A stretch of DNA of 62,308 bases from SKVR01 sp037441525 (lineage in GTDB: Bacteria; Bacteroidota; Bacteroidia; Bacteroidales; UBA7960): assembly GCA_037441525.1 (NCBI GenBank), contig JBBISA010000018.1:1-62308 (forward strand). The letters are read 5' to 3'. Positions within the stretch are counted from its first letter, which is position 1. Every line of letters starts with the position of its first letter. Shown here one piece after another: positions 36,335 through 45,765 of this stretch. Position numbers and translations under genes: made by a program. Below the pieces are notes generated by a model. That model worked only from the letters and a program-made list of their open reading frames with translations. It did no database searches and was not told the DNA's origin.

Positions 36335-38197
36335 ATGAAGCCAGAAAAACAAAAAAGGCTCTTTGAAGAATTCCCCACTTTATCAACTGAGGAGTGGGAA
36401 AACAAAATCCTGGAAGACCTTAAAGGAGCAGATTATGACAAGAAACTGGTGTGGAGTACCGTTGAAGGGCTGAAGATCAGGCCCTACTATCGAAGCGAAG
36501 ACCTTGAAGATTTGGGTTATCCAAATATATTGCCGGGTCAATATCCCTTTGCCCGAGGCAATAAGGTAAAACAAAACCATTGGGCCATAAGACAAGATCT
36601 TGATGAAACCAATCTGACTCATGCCAATAAAAAAGCCCTTGACGTAATTGAAAAAGGAGCAGAAGCAATAGGCTTTAATGCTTCTAATCTGTTGCACCGC
36701 GACGATGTAAGGACTTTGCTTCAGGGCATCGATATTCAGAAAATCTCCACTCATTTTCTACATTCATCCAACTATAAGCCTCTTGTCAGAGAGTATTTCA
36801 CTTATGCGAGGAGTTCAGGGTTTAACCCTGCCCAGGTGGAAGGTTCCATCAATTTCGACCCGCTCGGATTCTTTTTGTTGTATGGGAAATTTTATGGTTC
36901 ATCTGATGAGAATTATCGCGATGCCCTGGAAATTTTCTATTCGGCTGCCGGCTTTGATAAGTTTCAACTGATTACCATCAATGGCCAGCACTACCACAAT
37001 GCAGGGGCACACATTGTAGAGGAACTTGCCTTTTCGCTGCTGCAGGGAAATGAATACCTTGCTGGTTTAACATCCAGAGGATTGGATATTGATACCATAG
37101 CGCAACATATACAGTTTACTGTGGCAGTAGGATCAAACTTTTTCCTTGAAATTGCTAAATTAAGAGCCATTAAAATGTTGTGGGCGAGAGTAGTTGAACA
37201 ATATAAACCCCGGGGTGAAGAAGCGTTAAAGATAAGGATACATGCCACATCATCCAATTGGAACAAGAGTATTTACGACCCCTATGTAAATGTGCTGCGC
37301 ACCACTACCGAAGCAATGGCTGCTGCCATTGCCGGGGTTGACAGCATCACCGTGGCTCCCTTCGATGTAACCTATAAAAAGGCTGATGATTTTTCTTCGC
37401 GCATAGCCCGCAACCAGCAGATCATTCTCCGACACGAATCGTATTTCGATAAAGTTGTTGACCCGGCTGGCGGCTCGTACTATATTGAGCAGATAACCGA
37501 CCAGATTGCCCGGGCCGCCTGGAAAATGTTTGTTGAACTGGAAGAGCAAGGTGGTTTTGTGCCAGCAGTGGAGAAAGGCATAATTAAGTCCGAAATTGAA
37601 AAGACCTGTCAGAAACACGACCTGGATATTGCCATGCGTCGTCAGATTTTTGTGGGTGTAAACCAGTACCCCAATACCCAGGAAAAAATGCTTGAAAAAC
37701 TTCAGCCTACTGCCGGGTTGAGCGACCTGGCTCAACTGAAACCTTACAGAGGAGTTCAGGCTTTTGAAGCTCTGCGACTTTCAGTTGAAAGCCACGAGCA
37801 AAAAGGAAATAAAATGCCCCTTGTGTATCTGTTTACCTGGGGTAACCTTGCCATGCGAAAAGCCCGGGCAACCTTCAGTACTAATTTCTTTGGTTGTGCA
37901 GGATATAACATAATTGAAGGGGCGGCTGCTGCAAATCTTTCAGAGGGGATTGATAAAGCCCTTGCCTCCAATCCTGACATTATTGTTTTATGCAGTTCTG
38001 ATGAAGAATATGCCGATATGGTTGCTGCAATCAAAGAACTACGGAAAAGAAACCCTGATGTTCAGCTGGTGATTGCCGGTAATCCCCAGGAAATTCTGCA
38101 GGAACTTAACCAAGCGGGAGTGCAGCATTACATTCATCTGCGCACAAATACTCTTGAGAGCCTTCAGAAATTCAATGATTTGCTCGGTATTGTTTAG
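36335..38197 (+). CDS. mutA: Methylmalonyl-CoA mutase small (beta) subunit
   Basis: The 620-residue non-catalytic partner of MutB. It keeps the TIM-barrel fold of the mutase (FAAGFDKFQLITING-like region, FFLEIAKLRAIKMLWARV, DPAGGSYYIE) and a Rossmann-like C-terminal domain, but that domain lacks the DxHxxG cobalamin motif, as is normal for the small subunit. Together with MutB it interconverts succinyl-CoA and methylmalonyl-CoA, a step of propionate production or use that is common in Bacteroidota. mutB follows after 65 bases on the same strand. The epimerase and the MeaB chaperone are not in the window. Confidence 0.95.
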   Translation: MKPEKQKRLFEEFPTLSTEEWENKILEDLKGADYDKKLVWSTVEGLKIRPYYRSEDLEDLGYPNILPGQYPFARGNKVKQNHWAIRQDLDETNLTHANKKALDVIEKGAEAIGFNASNLLHRDDVRTLLQGIDIQKISTHFLHSSNYKPLVREYFTYARSSGFNPAQVEGSINFDPLGFFLLYGKFYGSSDENYRDALEIFYSAAGFDKFQLITINGQHYHNAGAHIVEELAFSLLQGNEYLAGLTSRGLDIDTIAQHIQFTVAVGSNFFLEIAKLRAIKMLWARVVEQYKPRGEEALKIRIHATSSNWNKSIYDPYVNVLRTTTEAMAAAIAGVDSITVAPFDVTYKKADDFSSRIARNQQIILRHESYFDKVVDPAGGSYYIEQITDQIARAAWKMFVELEEQGGFVPAVEKGIIKSEIEKTCQKHDLDIAMRRQIFVGVNQYPNTQEKMLEKLQPTAGLSDLAQLKPYRGVQAFEALRLSVESHEQKGNKMPLVYLFTWGNLAMRKARATFSTNFFGCAGYNIIEGAAAANLSEGIDKALASNPDIIVLCSSDEEYADMVAAIKELRKRNPDVQLVIAGNPQEILQELNQAGVQHYIHLRTNTLESLQKFNDLLGIV

Positions 38198-38262
38198 TAT
38201 TTAAAGATTGTTTGGCTTAAATTCCTTTACCGGAGGATTTGTAAAAACCTAAAGAAAAAATT

Positions 38263-40416
38263 ATGAGACCAAGTTTTAAAAATATACCCTATAAAACCCC
38301 GTCAATTGCCCTGCAAGACACCCGCGAATGGGAGAAAAAAAATGGGATACGCCGAGATTGGTGCACATCGGAACAGATACACGTTAAAAGCACCTACCAT
38401 ATTAACGATCTTGAAGGGATGGAGCATCTTCAGTATGCTGCCGGCCTTCCGCCCTACCTTCGCGGTCCTTACAGCACCATGTATGTACAAAAACCCTGGA
38501 CCATAAGGCAGTACGCCGGATTTTCCACCGCAGAAGAATCAAACGCCTTTTATCGCCGCAACCTGGCTTCAGGGCAAAAAGGACTTTCGGTGGCTTTCGA
38601 TCTGGCCACTCATCGAGGCTACGATTCTGACCACGAACGGGTTATGGGCGATGTGGGGAAGGCTGGAGTTGCCATAGACTCTATCCTCGACATGAAAATA
38701 CTATTCAACGAAATCCCTCTGGATAAAATGTCGGTATCCATGACCATGAACGGTGCCGTGCTGCCAATTATGGCTTTTTACATTGTTGCCGCCGAAGAAC
38801 AGGGAGTAACGATGGAAAAACTTAGCGGTACAATTCAAAATGATATTCTGAAGGAATTTATGGTGCGTAATACTTATATTTATCCGCCGTTGCCTTCCAT
38901 GAAGATCATTGCCGATATTTTCGAATTTACTTCGAAAAATATGCCCAAATTCAACTCCATAAGCATTTCGGGCTATCATATGCAGGAAGCCGGTGCTACC
39001 TGCGATATTGAGCTCGCGTATACTCTGGCCGACGGATTGGAATATCTCAGGGCAGGCATCAATGCCGGAATGGATATCGATTCCTTCGCCCCAAGGCTTT
39101 CTTTCTTTTGGGCCGTGGGGATGAATCATTTTATGGAAATTGCCAAGATGCGCGCTGCACGTATGCTATGGGCAAAAATAGTGAAGCAGTTCAACCCGAA
39201 AAATCCCAAATCACTGGCACTTCGCACCCATTCTCAAACTTCGGGCTGGAGCCTTACAGAGCAGGATCCCTTCAACAATGTGGCCCGGACATGTGTAGAA
39301 GCTATGGCCGCTGTGCTGGGGCACACACAGTCGTTGCATACCAATGCCCTTGATGAGGCCATTGCCCTGCCCACTGATTTTTCAGCCCGAATAGCCCGCA
39401 ACACCCAGCTTTACATTCAGGACGAAACCAACGTAACCCGAGCCATAGACCCCTGGGCAGGGTCTTATTACGTTGAGTCGCTTACACATGAGATTGCTCA
39501 CAAAGCCTGGACGCTGATTCAGGAAATAGAACAACTTGGCGGAATGGCCAAAGCCATTGAAACCGGTGTGCCCAAAATGCGCATTGAAGAGGCAGCGGCC
39601 CGCAAACAAGCCAAAATCGATTCGGGTCGAGAAATTATCGTGGGTGTAAACAAATACCGGCTCAGCAAGGAAGACCCCATTGAAATTCTTGATGTGGATA
39701 ATACCGCAGTAAGGGAAGCCCAGATAAAGCGCCTTGAACAACTGCGCGCCCAGCGCAACAACGATGAGGTGCATACTGCACTGAGTGCCATTACCCGGGC
39801 ATGCGAAACCGGGCAGGGCAACCTGCTTGCTCTGGCAGTGGAAGCTGCCCGCAAGCGCGCTTCCCTCGGCGAGATATCGATGGCATGTGAAAAGGTATTT
39901 GGCCGTTATCAGGCCGTAATTCGTTCTATTTCAGGCGTATATTCTATGGAAATTGAAAACAACGAAAACTTTCTAAAGGCCCGTGCATTGGCTGATGAAT
40001 TTGCTGCCCTCGAAGGGCGCCGGCCCCGCATTATGATTGCCAAAATGGGTCAGGATGGCCACGATCGTGGTGCAAAAGTAGTAGCCACTGCTTATGCCGA
40101 TATGGGCTTTGATGTGGATGTGGGGCCCCTGTTCCAAACCCCTGGCGAAGCAGCCAAACAAGCTGTGGAAAACGACGTGCACATCCTCGGATTTTCCAGT
40201 CTGGCCGCTGGACACAAAACCCTTGCGCCACAGGTTACTGAAGAGCTAAAAACCCTTGGTCGTGAAGATATTATGGTAATTGTGGGAGGCGTAATTCCTG
40301 CGCAGGATTACCAGTACCTATACGATGCCGGCGTGGTGGGTGTTTTTGGCCCGGGAACCGTTATATCGGATGCTGCCATAAAATTGCTTACCATACTTAT
40401 TGAAAGCAGGAAGTAA
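38263..40416 (+). CDS. mutB: Methylmalonyl-CoA mutase large (alpha) subunit, cobalamin-dependent
   Basis: The 717-residue catalytic subunit. The substrate barrel has the CoA-binding start (GPYSTMYVQKPWTIRQYAGF) and SHYMQEAGA-like sequence (here SGYHMQEAGAT). The C-terminal B12-binding domain has DGHDRG with His600 as the lower axial cobalt ligand, then the FxTPxE-like FQTPGE and GGVIP. Full length and intact. Cofactor is adenosylcobalamin, so the organism needs B12 uptake or synthesis; no such genes are nearby. A strong terminator at 40492-40530 closes the mutAB unit. Confidence 0.97.
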   Translation: MRPSFKNIPYKTPSIALQDTREWEKKNGIRRDWCTSEQIHVKSTYHINDLEGMEHLQYAAGLPPYLRGPYSTMYVQKPWTIRQYAGFSTAEESNAFYRRNLASGQKGLSVAFDLATHRGYDSDHERVMGDVGKAGVAIDSILDMKILFNEIPLDKMSVSMTMNGAVLPIMAFYIVAAEEQGVTMEKLSGTIQNDILKEFMVRNTYIYPPLPSMKIIADIFEFTSKNMPKFNSISISGYHMQEAGATCDIELAYTLADGLEYLRAGINAGMDIDSFAPRLSFFWAVGMNHFMEIAKMRAARMLWAKIVKQFNPKNPKSLALRTHSQTSGWSLTEQDPFNNVARTCVEAMAAVLGHTQSLHTNALDEAIALPTDFSARIARNTQLYIQDETNVTRAIDPWAGSYYVESLTHEIAHKAWTLIQEIEQLGGMAKAIETGVPKMRIEEAAARKQAKIDSGREIIVGVNKYRLSKEDPIEILDVDNTAVREAQIKRLEQLRAQRNNDEVHTALSAITRACETGQGNLLALAVEAARKRASLGEISMACEKVFGRYQAVIRSISGVYSMEIENNENFLKARALADEFAALEGRRPRIMIAKMGQDGHDRGAKVVATAYADMGFDVDVGPLFQTPGEAAKQAVENDVHILGFSSLAAGHKTLAPQVTEELKTLGREDIMVIVGGVIPAQDYQYLYDAGVVGVFGPGTVISDAAIKLLTILIESRK

Positions 40417-40433
40417 ATCGAACAATAATAAAT

Positions 40434-40484
40434 ATCCGGATACTTGTTAGAAGCATTGAGAACAACGAATTGATGTATCCGGAT
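40434..40484. repeat. Inverted repeat after mutB
   Basis: ATCCGGATAC (40434-40443) and GTATCCGGAT (40475-40484) are exact reverse complements separated by 31 bases. Each arm also contains the palindrome ATCCGGAT. It directly precedes the terminator. Confidence 0.7.
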
Positions 40485-40491
40485 TAAAATC

Positions 40492-40530
40492 AAAGGGAGC
40501 AACTCCAGATAATCTGATGTTGCTCCCTTT
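40492..40530. terminator. Intrinsic terminator of mutAB
   Basis: AAAGGGAGCAAC (40492-40503) pairs perfectly with GTTGCTCCCTTT (40519-40530) around a 15-base loop; both ends are A/T-rich so it can serve either direction. Confidence 0.85.
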
Positions 40531-40676
40531 ATTATATTTCTGCCAGGCAATGGCTAATCCCGGATTAGTCATCAGGAATGTAATGAACTAATAGCTTAGC
40601 CGGGTTTAACCCCGCTTTAGAAAAACTTAAGTTGTAAGCATTTCTGCATACCAATATTTAGTTTTTCTTTAGCGAT

Positions 40677-40771
40677 TTGTCTAAAAAGAAGTCGCATAAT
40701 CAATAACTTAAAACGTTAAATTATCAATGACGGTCATTAAAAAAAACGGCGAAAGACAAATTTGGGTTAAA
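40677..40771 (-). repeat. 95-bp dispersed intergenic repeat, copy B
   Basis: Reverse-complement match to 22275-22369, ungapped, about 83 of 95 identical by eye. This copy carries a near-perfect palindrome AATGAC-C-GTCATT (40726-40738) that is partly lost in copy A. It also lies in a gap between convergent genes, 32 bases beyond the stop of the epimerase gene. Confidence 0.75.
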
Positions 40772-40803
40772 AATAAAAGGGGAAAGCTTTGCAAAGAATA
40801 AGG

Positions 40804-41910
40804 CTATTCATCTATTTCCCTCTCCATCTCATCCATAAGAATATCAACAATGCGTCGGGCCGCCTTGCCGTCCCACATTTCCGGAACCCGACCAGGCTTA
40901 AGGGTACCTTTGAGCACATCTTCAACAGCCTTTTCGGCTTTATCGAAATCGAATCCCACAAGTTGGGTAGTTCCGACTTCGAGGGTAACAATGCGTTCGG
41001 TATATTTTTTAACTGTAATGCACTGAGCACTCAGGTAAGTTGTTTCTTCCTGAATCCCTTCGCTGTCGGTTATCACAACCTCAGCATCGTAGAGCAATGC
41101 CAGAAAATCGATGTAAGGCAGTGGTCCGGTAAGCACCACCGAAGCGGGCAGATTATAATAGCGGTTGTCGTTGCTTATTCGCTGATGAAGGTTGCCCGGA
41201 AGCAGCCATACGGTTTTGCATTTGGCGCTCAGGCGTATGATCATATCAAAAATATCCTGCAGATTTTCTTCGTCCTCAAGGTTTTCGGGTTGGTGAAATG
41301 TGGCAAGGATATAGTTTTCGTCGCCCAGGTTCAACTTTTCGCGTACGGTGGATTCCTCCATGTCAGACCAATACAACTCCAGTACGTCCACAAGGGTATT
41401 TCCGGTGAAATGGATGTTGTTGTCAAGCCCCTCGTCGCGCAGGTTTTTCATTGCACTATGTTCACTCACAAAATGATATTCGCTCAATACATCGGTAAGT
41501 ATCCGGTTTATCTCTTCAGAATTGTATTTTTCGAAACTTCTCAAACCCGCATCAATATGGGCAATGGGTATGTGCATTTTCGAAGCTGTTATTCCGCAGG
41601 CAAGGGTGGCGTCCTGATTTCCGGAGAGGATGATAAGGTCGGGTTTTTCTTCCAGAAGAATTTTTTCGACAGCCTGCATGGTTTTGGCTGTTTGTGCTGC
41701 GTGGCTTCCGTAACCAATAGGGATGTAGTGGGTAGTTCTTGGAAACTCAATATCTTCGAATGATGAGAGAGAAGTTCTTTCGTCTTCTTCGTATCCGGCA
41801 TGGCAAATAATATGTTTTACCTCTTTGCGGTGTTTTTTAAAGGCTTTGTCAATTGACGAAATTTTGAGAAGGTTCTGAGGTGAAGCAGCAAAACTGATTA
41901 CTTTCTTCAT
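40804..41910 (-). CDS. wecB: UDP-N-acetylglucosamine 2-epimerase (non-hydrolysing)
   Basis: Interconverts UDP-GlcNAc and UDP-ManNAc for surface polysaccharides. The protein is 368 residues from the Met at 41910 (MKKVISFAASPQNLLK). The GT-B fold is shown by IILSGNQDATLACGI, HIDAGLRSFEKYNSEEINR (catalytic region, about 85-103), VHFTGNTLVDV-like sequence and the UDP-binding SEGIQEETTYL. Residues after the usual epimerase ending are few, so it is full length. It runs leftward, back to back with the Wzi-like barrel gene, and belongs to a scattered set of envelope-sugar genes here. The gene name rests on family similarity. Confidence 0.88.
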   Translation of the reverse strand: MKKVISFAASPQNLLKISSIDKAFKKHRKEVKHIICHAGYEEDERTSLSSFEDIEFPRTTHYIPIGYGSHAAQTAKTMQAVEKILLEEKPDLIILSGNQDATLACGITASKMHIPIAHIDAGLRSFEKYNSEEINRILTDVLSEYHFVSEHSAMKNLRDEGLDNNIHFTGNTLVDVLELYWSDMEESTVREKLNLGDENYILATFHQPENLEDEENLQDIFDMIIRLSAKCKTVWLLPGNLHQRISNDNRYYNLPASVVLTGPLPYIDFLALLYDAEVVITDSEGIQEETTYLSAQCITVKKYTERIVTLEVGTTQLVGFDFDKAEKAVEDVLKGTLKPGRVPEMWDGKAARRIVDILMDEMEREIDE

Positions 41911-42077
41911 AAAAAAGTTTTTTGTATGATACTGGACCGGCACATCGACGGTGCTTTATATATAAACAGCCGGTTGTAGGAATAACGTGTAAAGATAGAA
42001 ATTTTCCACATTAAAAGGAGTGCAGATTTTTAAAGCCCTGATTAAAAATAATTAAGTAATTTGGCTGTCATATCAAC

Positions 42078-43772
42078 ATGTTCAGAATTATGCGTAAAAT
42101 ATTGATTGTTTTGATATTAATTGGGATTTCTCATCCATTTGCCGTTTCCCAAACAGCATGGCAACACATCAGCGATAAAGGGATTTATCAGTTTATTGAC
42201 GAACTTTCGGCCCTTCACCTGGCCGAAATCACCACCGCCCTAAAACCATACTCAAGGCACACCATTGCAAGGATTCTAAGCCAGGCATCGGAACAACAGC
42301 ATTTGCTTACCCAATCGCAGCAGGCACGACTGAGAAACTATCTTAAGGAGTATGCCATGGAGCGTAACAGTTTAAAACGTGGCAAAGCAACCATTTTTCG
42401 GCGCGACTCTATTTTTTCGGTGTTTTTACTTACTCCCGAGATTGCCTGGCGCGACTCACTGTTCAGTATTGTATTGCGGCCCGTTTATGGATACCGCAAC
42501 ATTAGCGGGGGTAACACCGATTTTTGGGCAACTTATGGTGGTGTGGAAGCAATTTCCTACATCGGGGAAAACTGGTCAGTTTATACCAGTTTGCGCGATA
42601 ATTATCAGGCAGGACAGAAAATGGCCCAACCCACCTGGCTCACCCAGGAACAAGGAGGCACCTATAAGGTACAAACCGGCGGAGGACAAGGAGGCGAATT
42701 CAGCGAAATGAGAGGGGGAATAACCTATACCTGGAAATGGGGGGCCATTGGTCTGGTCAAGGACCATATTCAATGGGGCGACAATTTTAACGGGAGCAAC
42801 ATCTTCTCAGGGCGTACACCCTCATTTCCGATGATAAGGTTTATGGCTAATCCGGCTCCTTGGCTCGAATTTCAGTACTACCATGGGTGGTTGGTTTCTC
42901 AGGAAATAGACAGTCTCCGGTCGTTCTTCCCCGAGGAGGGCCCAAAAAGGACTGTTAGCCGTCAAATGTACATTGCAGCCAATATGCTGTCTCTAAAACC
43001 GCTTAAAAGGCTTCACTTCTCCATTGGAAATTCCATTATTTATGGCGATATGGATGTGCAACTCGCATATCTGAACCCATTCATGTTTTACAAGTCGATT
43101 GTGCATACAATTAACTGGGGGTCAACTTTTCAAAACAGCGCCTTGTACCTTAACCTGAGCTCAAGGCAAATAAAGCACCTTCATCTGTATGCCACCTATT
43201 TTATCGATGAATTTTCCATAAGAAGAATAACTGACCCCAACCGGCACAATTTTACAAGTTTCAAGGGAGGATTGTCACTTACCGACTGGCCGGTGCGAAA
43301 TGTTTTTCTGGTTGGCGAATATACCCGTACCAATCCCATTACCTTTCTGCACGATGAGCCCACTACCAGTTTCCAATCCAACAAATACAATCTTGGCCAT
43401 TATTTGCAGGACAACGCCGAGGAACTATTTGCCGCCCTCCGTATTTACCCGTGGAGTACATTTGAACTGGGAGCATCATGGTCAGTGGCCCGCAAGGGAA
43501 ATTACTACCAGTATTTAAGGAAACGTCGAAATCCAAAAATAGATGAAATGCCTGTTCTACAGGATATTACCTGGCGAAATAACAGTTTGGCTTTTGATAT
43601 GATGTACCGACCACTTCCCAACTTAAGGTTGTTTGCCAGGTACACATTGTCTGATATTCAGGGGTTTGATGTTGATAATCAATCGTCCCAATACTACCTG
43701 AACCTGTTTTCGTCTCCTTATTTGCATGGAAGTAACAAAATACTGGAATTAGGTTTCGGAATGGGCTTCTGA
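42078..43772 (+). CDS. Wzi-like outer membrane beta-barrel protein (capsule assembly family)
   Basis: A 564-residue protein with a signal peptide (about 1-26, ending FAVSQ) followed by a helical region (about 27-100, ELSALHLAEITTALKPYSR) and a long barrel of alternating strands. The phrases WSVYTSLRDNYQAG, GAIGLVKDHIQWGDNFNG and WLEFQYYHGWL are typical of the Bacteroidota branch of the capsule-assembly Wzi family. E. coli Wzi is a lectin that anchors capsule at the cell surface. Whether this one binds a polysaccharide is inferred. It diverges from the UDP-GlcNAc 2-epimerase gene and converges with the VanZ-like gene. Confidence 0.75.
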   Translation: MFRIMRKILIVLILIGISHPFAVSQTAWQHISDKGIYQFIDELSALHLAEITTALKPYSRHTIARILSQASEQQHLLTQSQQARLRNYLKEYAMERNSLKRGKATIFRRDSIFSVFLLTPEIAWRDSLFSIVLRPVYGYRNISGGNTDFWATYGGVEAISYIGENWSVYTSLRDNYQAGQKMAQPTWLTQEQGGTYKVQTGGGQGGEFSEMRGGITYTWKWGAIGLVKDHIQWGDNFNGSNIFSGRTPSFPMIRFMANPAPWLEFQYYHGWLVSQEIDSLRSFFPEEGPKRTVSRQMYIAANMLSLKPLKRLHFSIGNSIIYGDMDVQLAYLNPFMFYKSIVHTINWGSTFQNSALYLNLSSRQIKHLHLYATYFIDEFSIRRITDPNRHNFTSFKGGLSLTDWPVRNVFLVGEYTRTNPITFLHDEPTTSFQSNKYNLGHYLQDNAEELFAALRIYPWSTFELGASWSVARKGNYYQYLRKRRNPKIDEMPVLQDITWRNNSLAFDMMYRPLPNLRLFARYTLSDIQGFDVDNQSSQYYLNLFSSPYLHGSNKILELGFGMGF

Positions 43773-43804
43773 AATTGTATTTCAAGCGCTCGCTTTACGG
43801 GTTG

Positions 43805-44242
43805 TTATGCTTTTAGTTTGGATAAACTGAACCAACCCGATTTTTCGGCCAGAAACAAAAGAAACCAGCCGGCAAGCATGCCAAGGAGATTGGCCAGCAT
43901 ATCGGATGTGTTGAAGGAGCGGTATGGAAGAAAATGTTGCAACCCCTCGGTTAGAATAGAAAATGCCAGTGCAAGAAGGAACAATTGCCATTTGTTTACC
44001 GATGGAAATGCAAATGCCAGAAGTGGATAAACCGTAAAAAATGCAGCAATATGAATTAAATGGTCGAGCCGGAAACGCACTACCATTACCTTGTCAAGGT
44101 CTTCAATACCAATAACTTTAAAAGGGAAGGCTACCAGAAAAATGATGGTGGCGATGTAGGCATAAAGAACCCTTCTTCTGGTAGCCGCATTTTGTTGCAC
44201 AATGAACAAAACCAGCTTCTTGATGTATTTTGGATGCATCAT
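43805..44242 (-). CDS. VanZ-like membrane protein
   Basis: A 145-residue protein with four hydrophobic segments and the VanZ-like signature residues: RLDHLIHIAAFF in the second helix and TEGLQHFLPYRSFNTSDMLANLLG in the third. VanZ was first found beside glycopeptide-resistance genes, where it gives low-level teicoplanin resistance by an unknown route; many family members have no known role. It begins 45 bases after the GNAT gene on the same strand and may be the last gene of the kamA/ATP-grasp operon. The larger spacing leaves that open. Confidence 0.8.
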   Translation of the reverse strand: MMHPKYIKKLVLFIVQQNAATRRRVLYAYIATIIFLVAFPFKVIGIEDLDKVMVVRFRLDHLIHIAAFFTVYPLLAFAFPSVNKWQLFLLALAFSILTEGLQHFLPYRSFNTSDMLANLLGMLAGWFLLFLAEKSGWFSLSKLKA

Positions 44243-44287
44243 TTAAAATTAGATATTGATTAATAGCATCAAAAGTACCCAAATCCT

Positions 44288-44767
44288 TTACAGGTATTTG
44301 CTGAATATAACCTTGTCATCGCCTGTAAGGTAGAAGTCTTTTAAGCGGGCTTCTTCGGTGTAGCCTCCTTTGATGTAAAAACTCCGGGTTGGAAGGTATT
44401 TTTCGGTAGAAGATGTTTCGATATATAATTTTCTGGCATTTAACTCTTTGAGCATAACTTCGGTTTGGTGCAACAGTTTCATCCCAATTCCCTTTCCCCT
44501 GTAATGATTGTCAACCACAATCCAGTAAAGGTCGTAAGTACCCAGCGTGCAGGGTGTGGGTCCGAAGCAAACAAATCCGCATGCGTCTCCTTTTGGGTCA
44601 ATGGCGAAGATAAAATGGTAACCCGATTCATGTTGTCCCTTTTGCAGGGCTTCATCCACCAGTTCCGCGGCCACTGAAATTTCATCGTTTCTGAAAAACC
44701 CGGTTGAACGGCAGATTGAATCAACAACTGCTATGTCGGATGGAGAAAGGGAGTATCTGAAATCCAT
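44288..44767 (-). CDS. GNAT family N-acetyltransferase
   Basis: A 159-residue acetyl-CoA-dependent N-acyltransferase. Motif A is RGKGIG at 90-95 after VVDNHY, giving the pyrophosphate loop, and motif B is YLPTRSFYIKGGYTEEA at 125-140. Residues 60-85 (CGFVCFGPTPCTLGTYDLYWI) form the typical central strands. The substrate is not predictable from sequence alone. It follows the ATP-grasp gene by 17 bases and is probably co-transcribed with kamA and both ligases, so an amine on the cluster's product, possibly a beta-lysine amine, is a reasonable guess. It is shorter than AblB, the known beta-lysine acetyltransferase. Confidence 0.85.
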   Translation of the reverse strand: MDFRYSLSPSDIAVVDSICRSTGFFRNDEISVAAELVDEALQKGQHESGYHFIFAIDPKGDACGFVCFGPTPCTLGTYDLYWIVVDNHYRGKGIGMKLLHQTEVMLKELNARKLYIETSSTEKYLPTRSFYIKGGYTEEARLKDFYLTGDDKVIFSKYL

Positions 44768-44784
44768 AGTTTTGACTTTTTGTT

Positions 44785-45765
44785 TTACTCAAGACCAATA
44801 ATGCGTGCAATTATTTGGGTGTTTGTTAATCCGGCCTGTTGTGCCGCGGCAACAAAACCACTGTCGGGCGAGATGCATGGATTTGCATTGATTTCGAGCA
44901 CAAAGATATTTCCTGACATATCCACCCTGAAATCAACACGGGCATAACCCCGAAGGTTAAAAGCATACCAGCACTGCATAGCGGCTGACCGTAGTTTTTC
45001 CAGAAGCCCGATATCACTCTCATCCAATTGGAAAGAGCGGATGGTATTTTTATATTCAAACGATTCTTCCTCCCATTTTGCTTTGTAACCTAGTATTCTG
45101 GGTTTTTCGGGCGGGTAGTGGAATCGGATTTCTGCTACCGGAAGCACTTCGGGTCCGTTTTTTCCGCCAATAACCGAAAGGTTGAATTCGCGACCGTGGA
45201 TGTATTCTTCGCAAAAGAAATTATCGGGATTTTGCTCCTGTTCAAATCGGTTTTTAAGCTCGCTTAGGTTGGTAAAAAGCAATTGACGGTTTTCGTCCAT
45301 TCCAAAAGATGCATGTTCCCACAACGATTTAACAAGAAAGGGATTGTTGAAAGTTTGAGTTTTTAGGTTCTGCAGTTGGCTGTAGGTGTAAGCAACTGGT
45401 GTGTTGATGTTGCATACTTTTAAATGTTGTTTTGCCAATACCTTATGTGAGGTAAGGTAGATGGCATGGGCATCGCACCCGGTGTAATCAAGGCCAAAAT
45501 GCTCGAGTAAAAAAGGGGCAACATGCACCAGTTTGCCGCTGGTAAAAAGAGTTTCCACGAGGTTTACTACCAGTTGAGGCTGCTGTTTATCAACAATGTT
45601 GCCTAAATCCTGAAGATTATAAGGGAATGGCAAGGTTGCTACATAATAGCCGAGGTTTTGAAGTCCTTCTGAGAAAAAAGCTGCTTCATGCAGTACGTCA
45701 AGTTCGTCGGCAGGCGCATTTTCGGCCAGGGGGCTGTGAAAAATGATGGCTCGTTTGGCTTTCAT
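44785..45765 (-). CDS. D-Ala-D-Ala ligase-like ATP-grasp enzyme (second of pair)
   Basis: A 326-residue carboxylate-amine ligase. The central ATP-grasp fold includes LVKSLWEHASFGM (about 144-156), EEYIHGREFNLSVIG (about 186-200) and the magnesium site RVDFRVDMSGNIFVLEINANP with Asp278, Glu291 and Asn293. Such enzymes activate a carboxylate as acyl phosphate and join it to an amine. It differs clearly from the upstream ligase in length of loops and in sequence, so it probably handles another substrate. Its ATG directly follows the upstream stop codon with no spacer. It is unlikely to be the housekeeping Ddl because it lacks the usual Ddl serine/tyrosine loop that I would expect and sits in an unrelated cluster. 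Confidence 0.85.
   Translation of the reverse strand: MKAKRAIIFHSPLAENAPADELDVLHEAAFFSEGLQNLGYYVATLPFPYNLQDLGNIVDKQQPQLVVNLVETLFTSGKLVHVAPFLLEHFGLDYTGCDAHAIYLTSHKVLAKQHLKVCNINTPVAYTYSQLQNLKTQTFNNPFLVKSLWEHASFGMDENRQLLFTNLSELKNRFEQEQNPDNFFCEEYIHGREFNLSVIGGKNGPEVLPVAEIRFHYPPEKPRILGYKAKWEEESFEYKNTIRSFQLDESDIGLLEKLRSAAMQCWYAFNLRGYARVDFRVDMSGNIFVLEINANPCISPDSGFVAAAQQAGLTNTQIIARIIGLE

Larger units (their letters stand above)
40417..40803. other. Convergent intergenic region with several hairpins and one repeat copy
   Basis: A 387-base space between mutB and the convergent epimerase gene. From left to right it holds an inverted repeat (40434-40484), a strong terminator (40492-40530), a small palindrome CTAATCC/GGATTAG (40554-40568), an imperfect hairpin around 40598-40616, and repeat copy B (40677-40771). 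There is no protein-coding frame. Confidence 0.7.
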
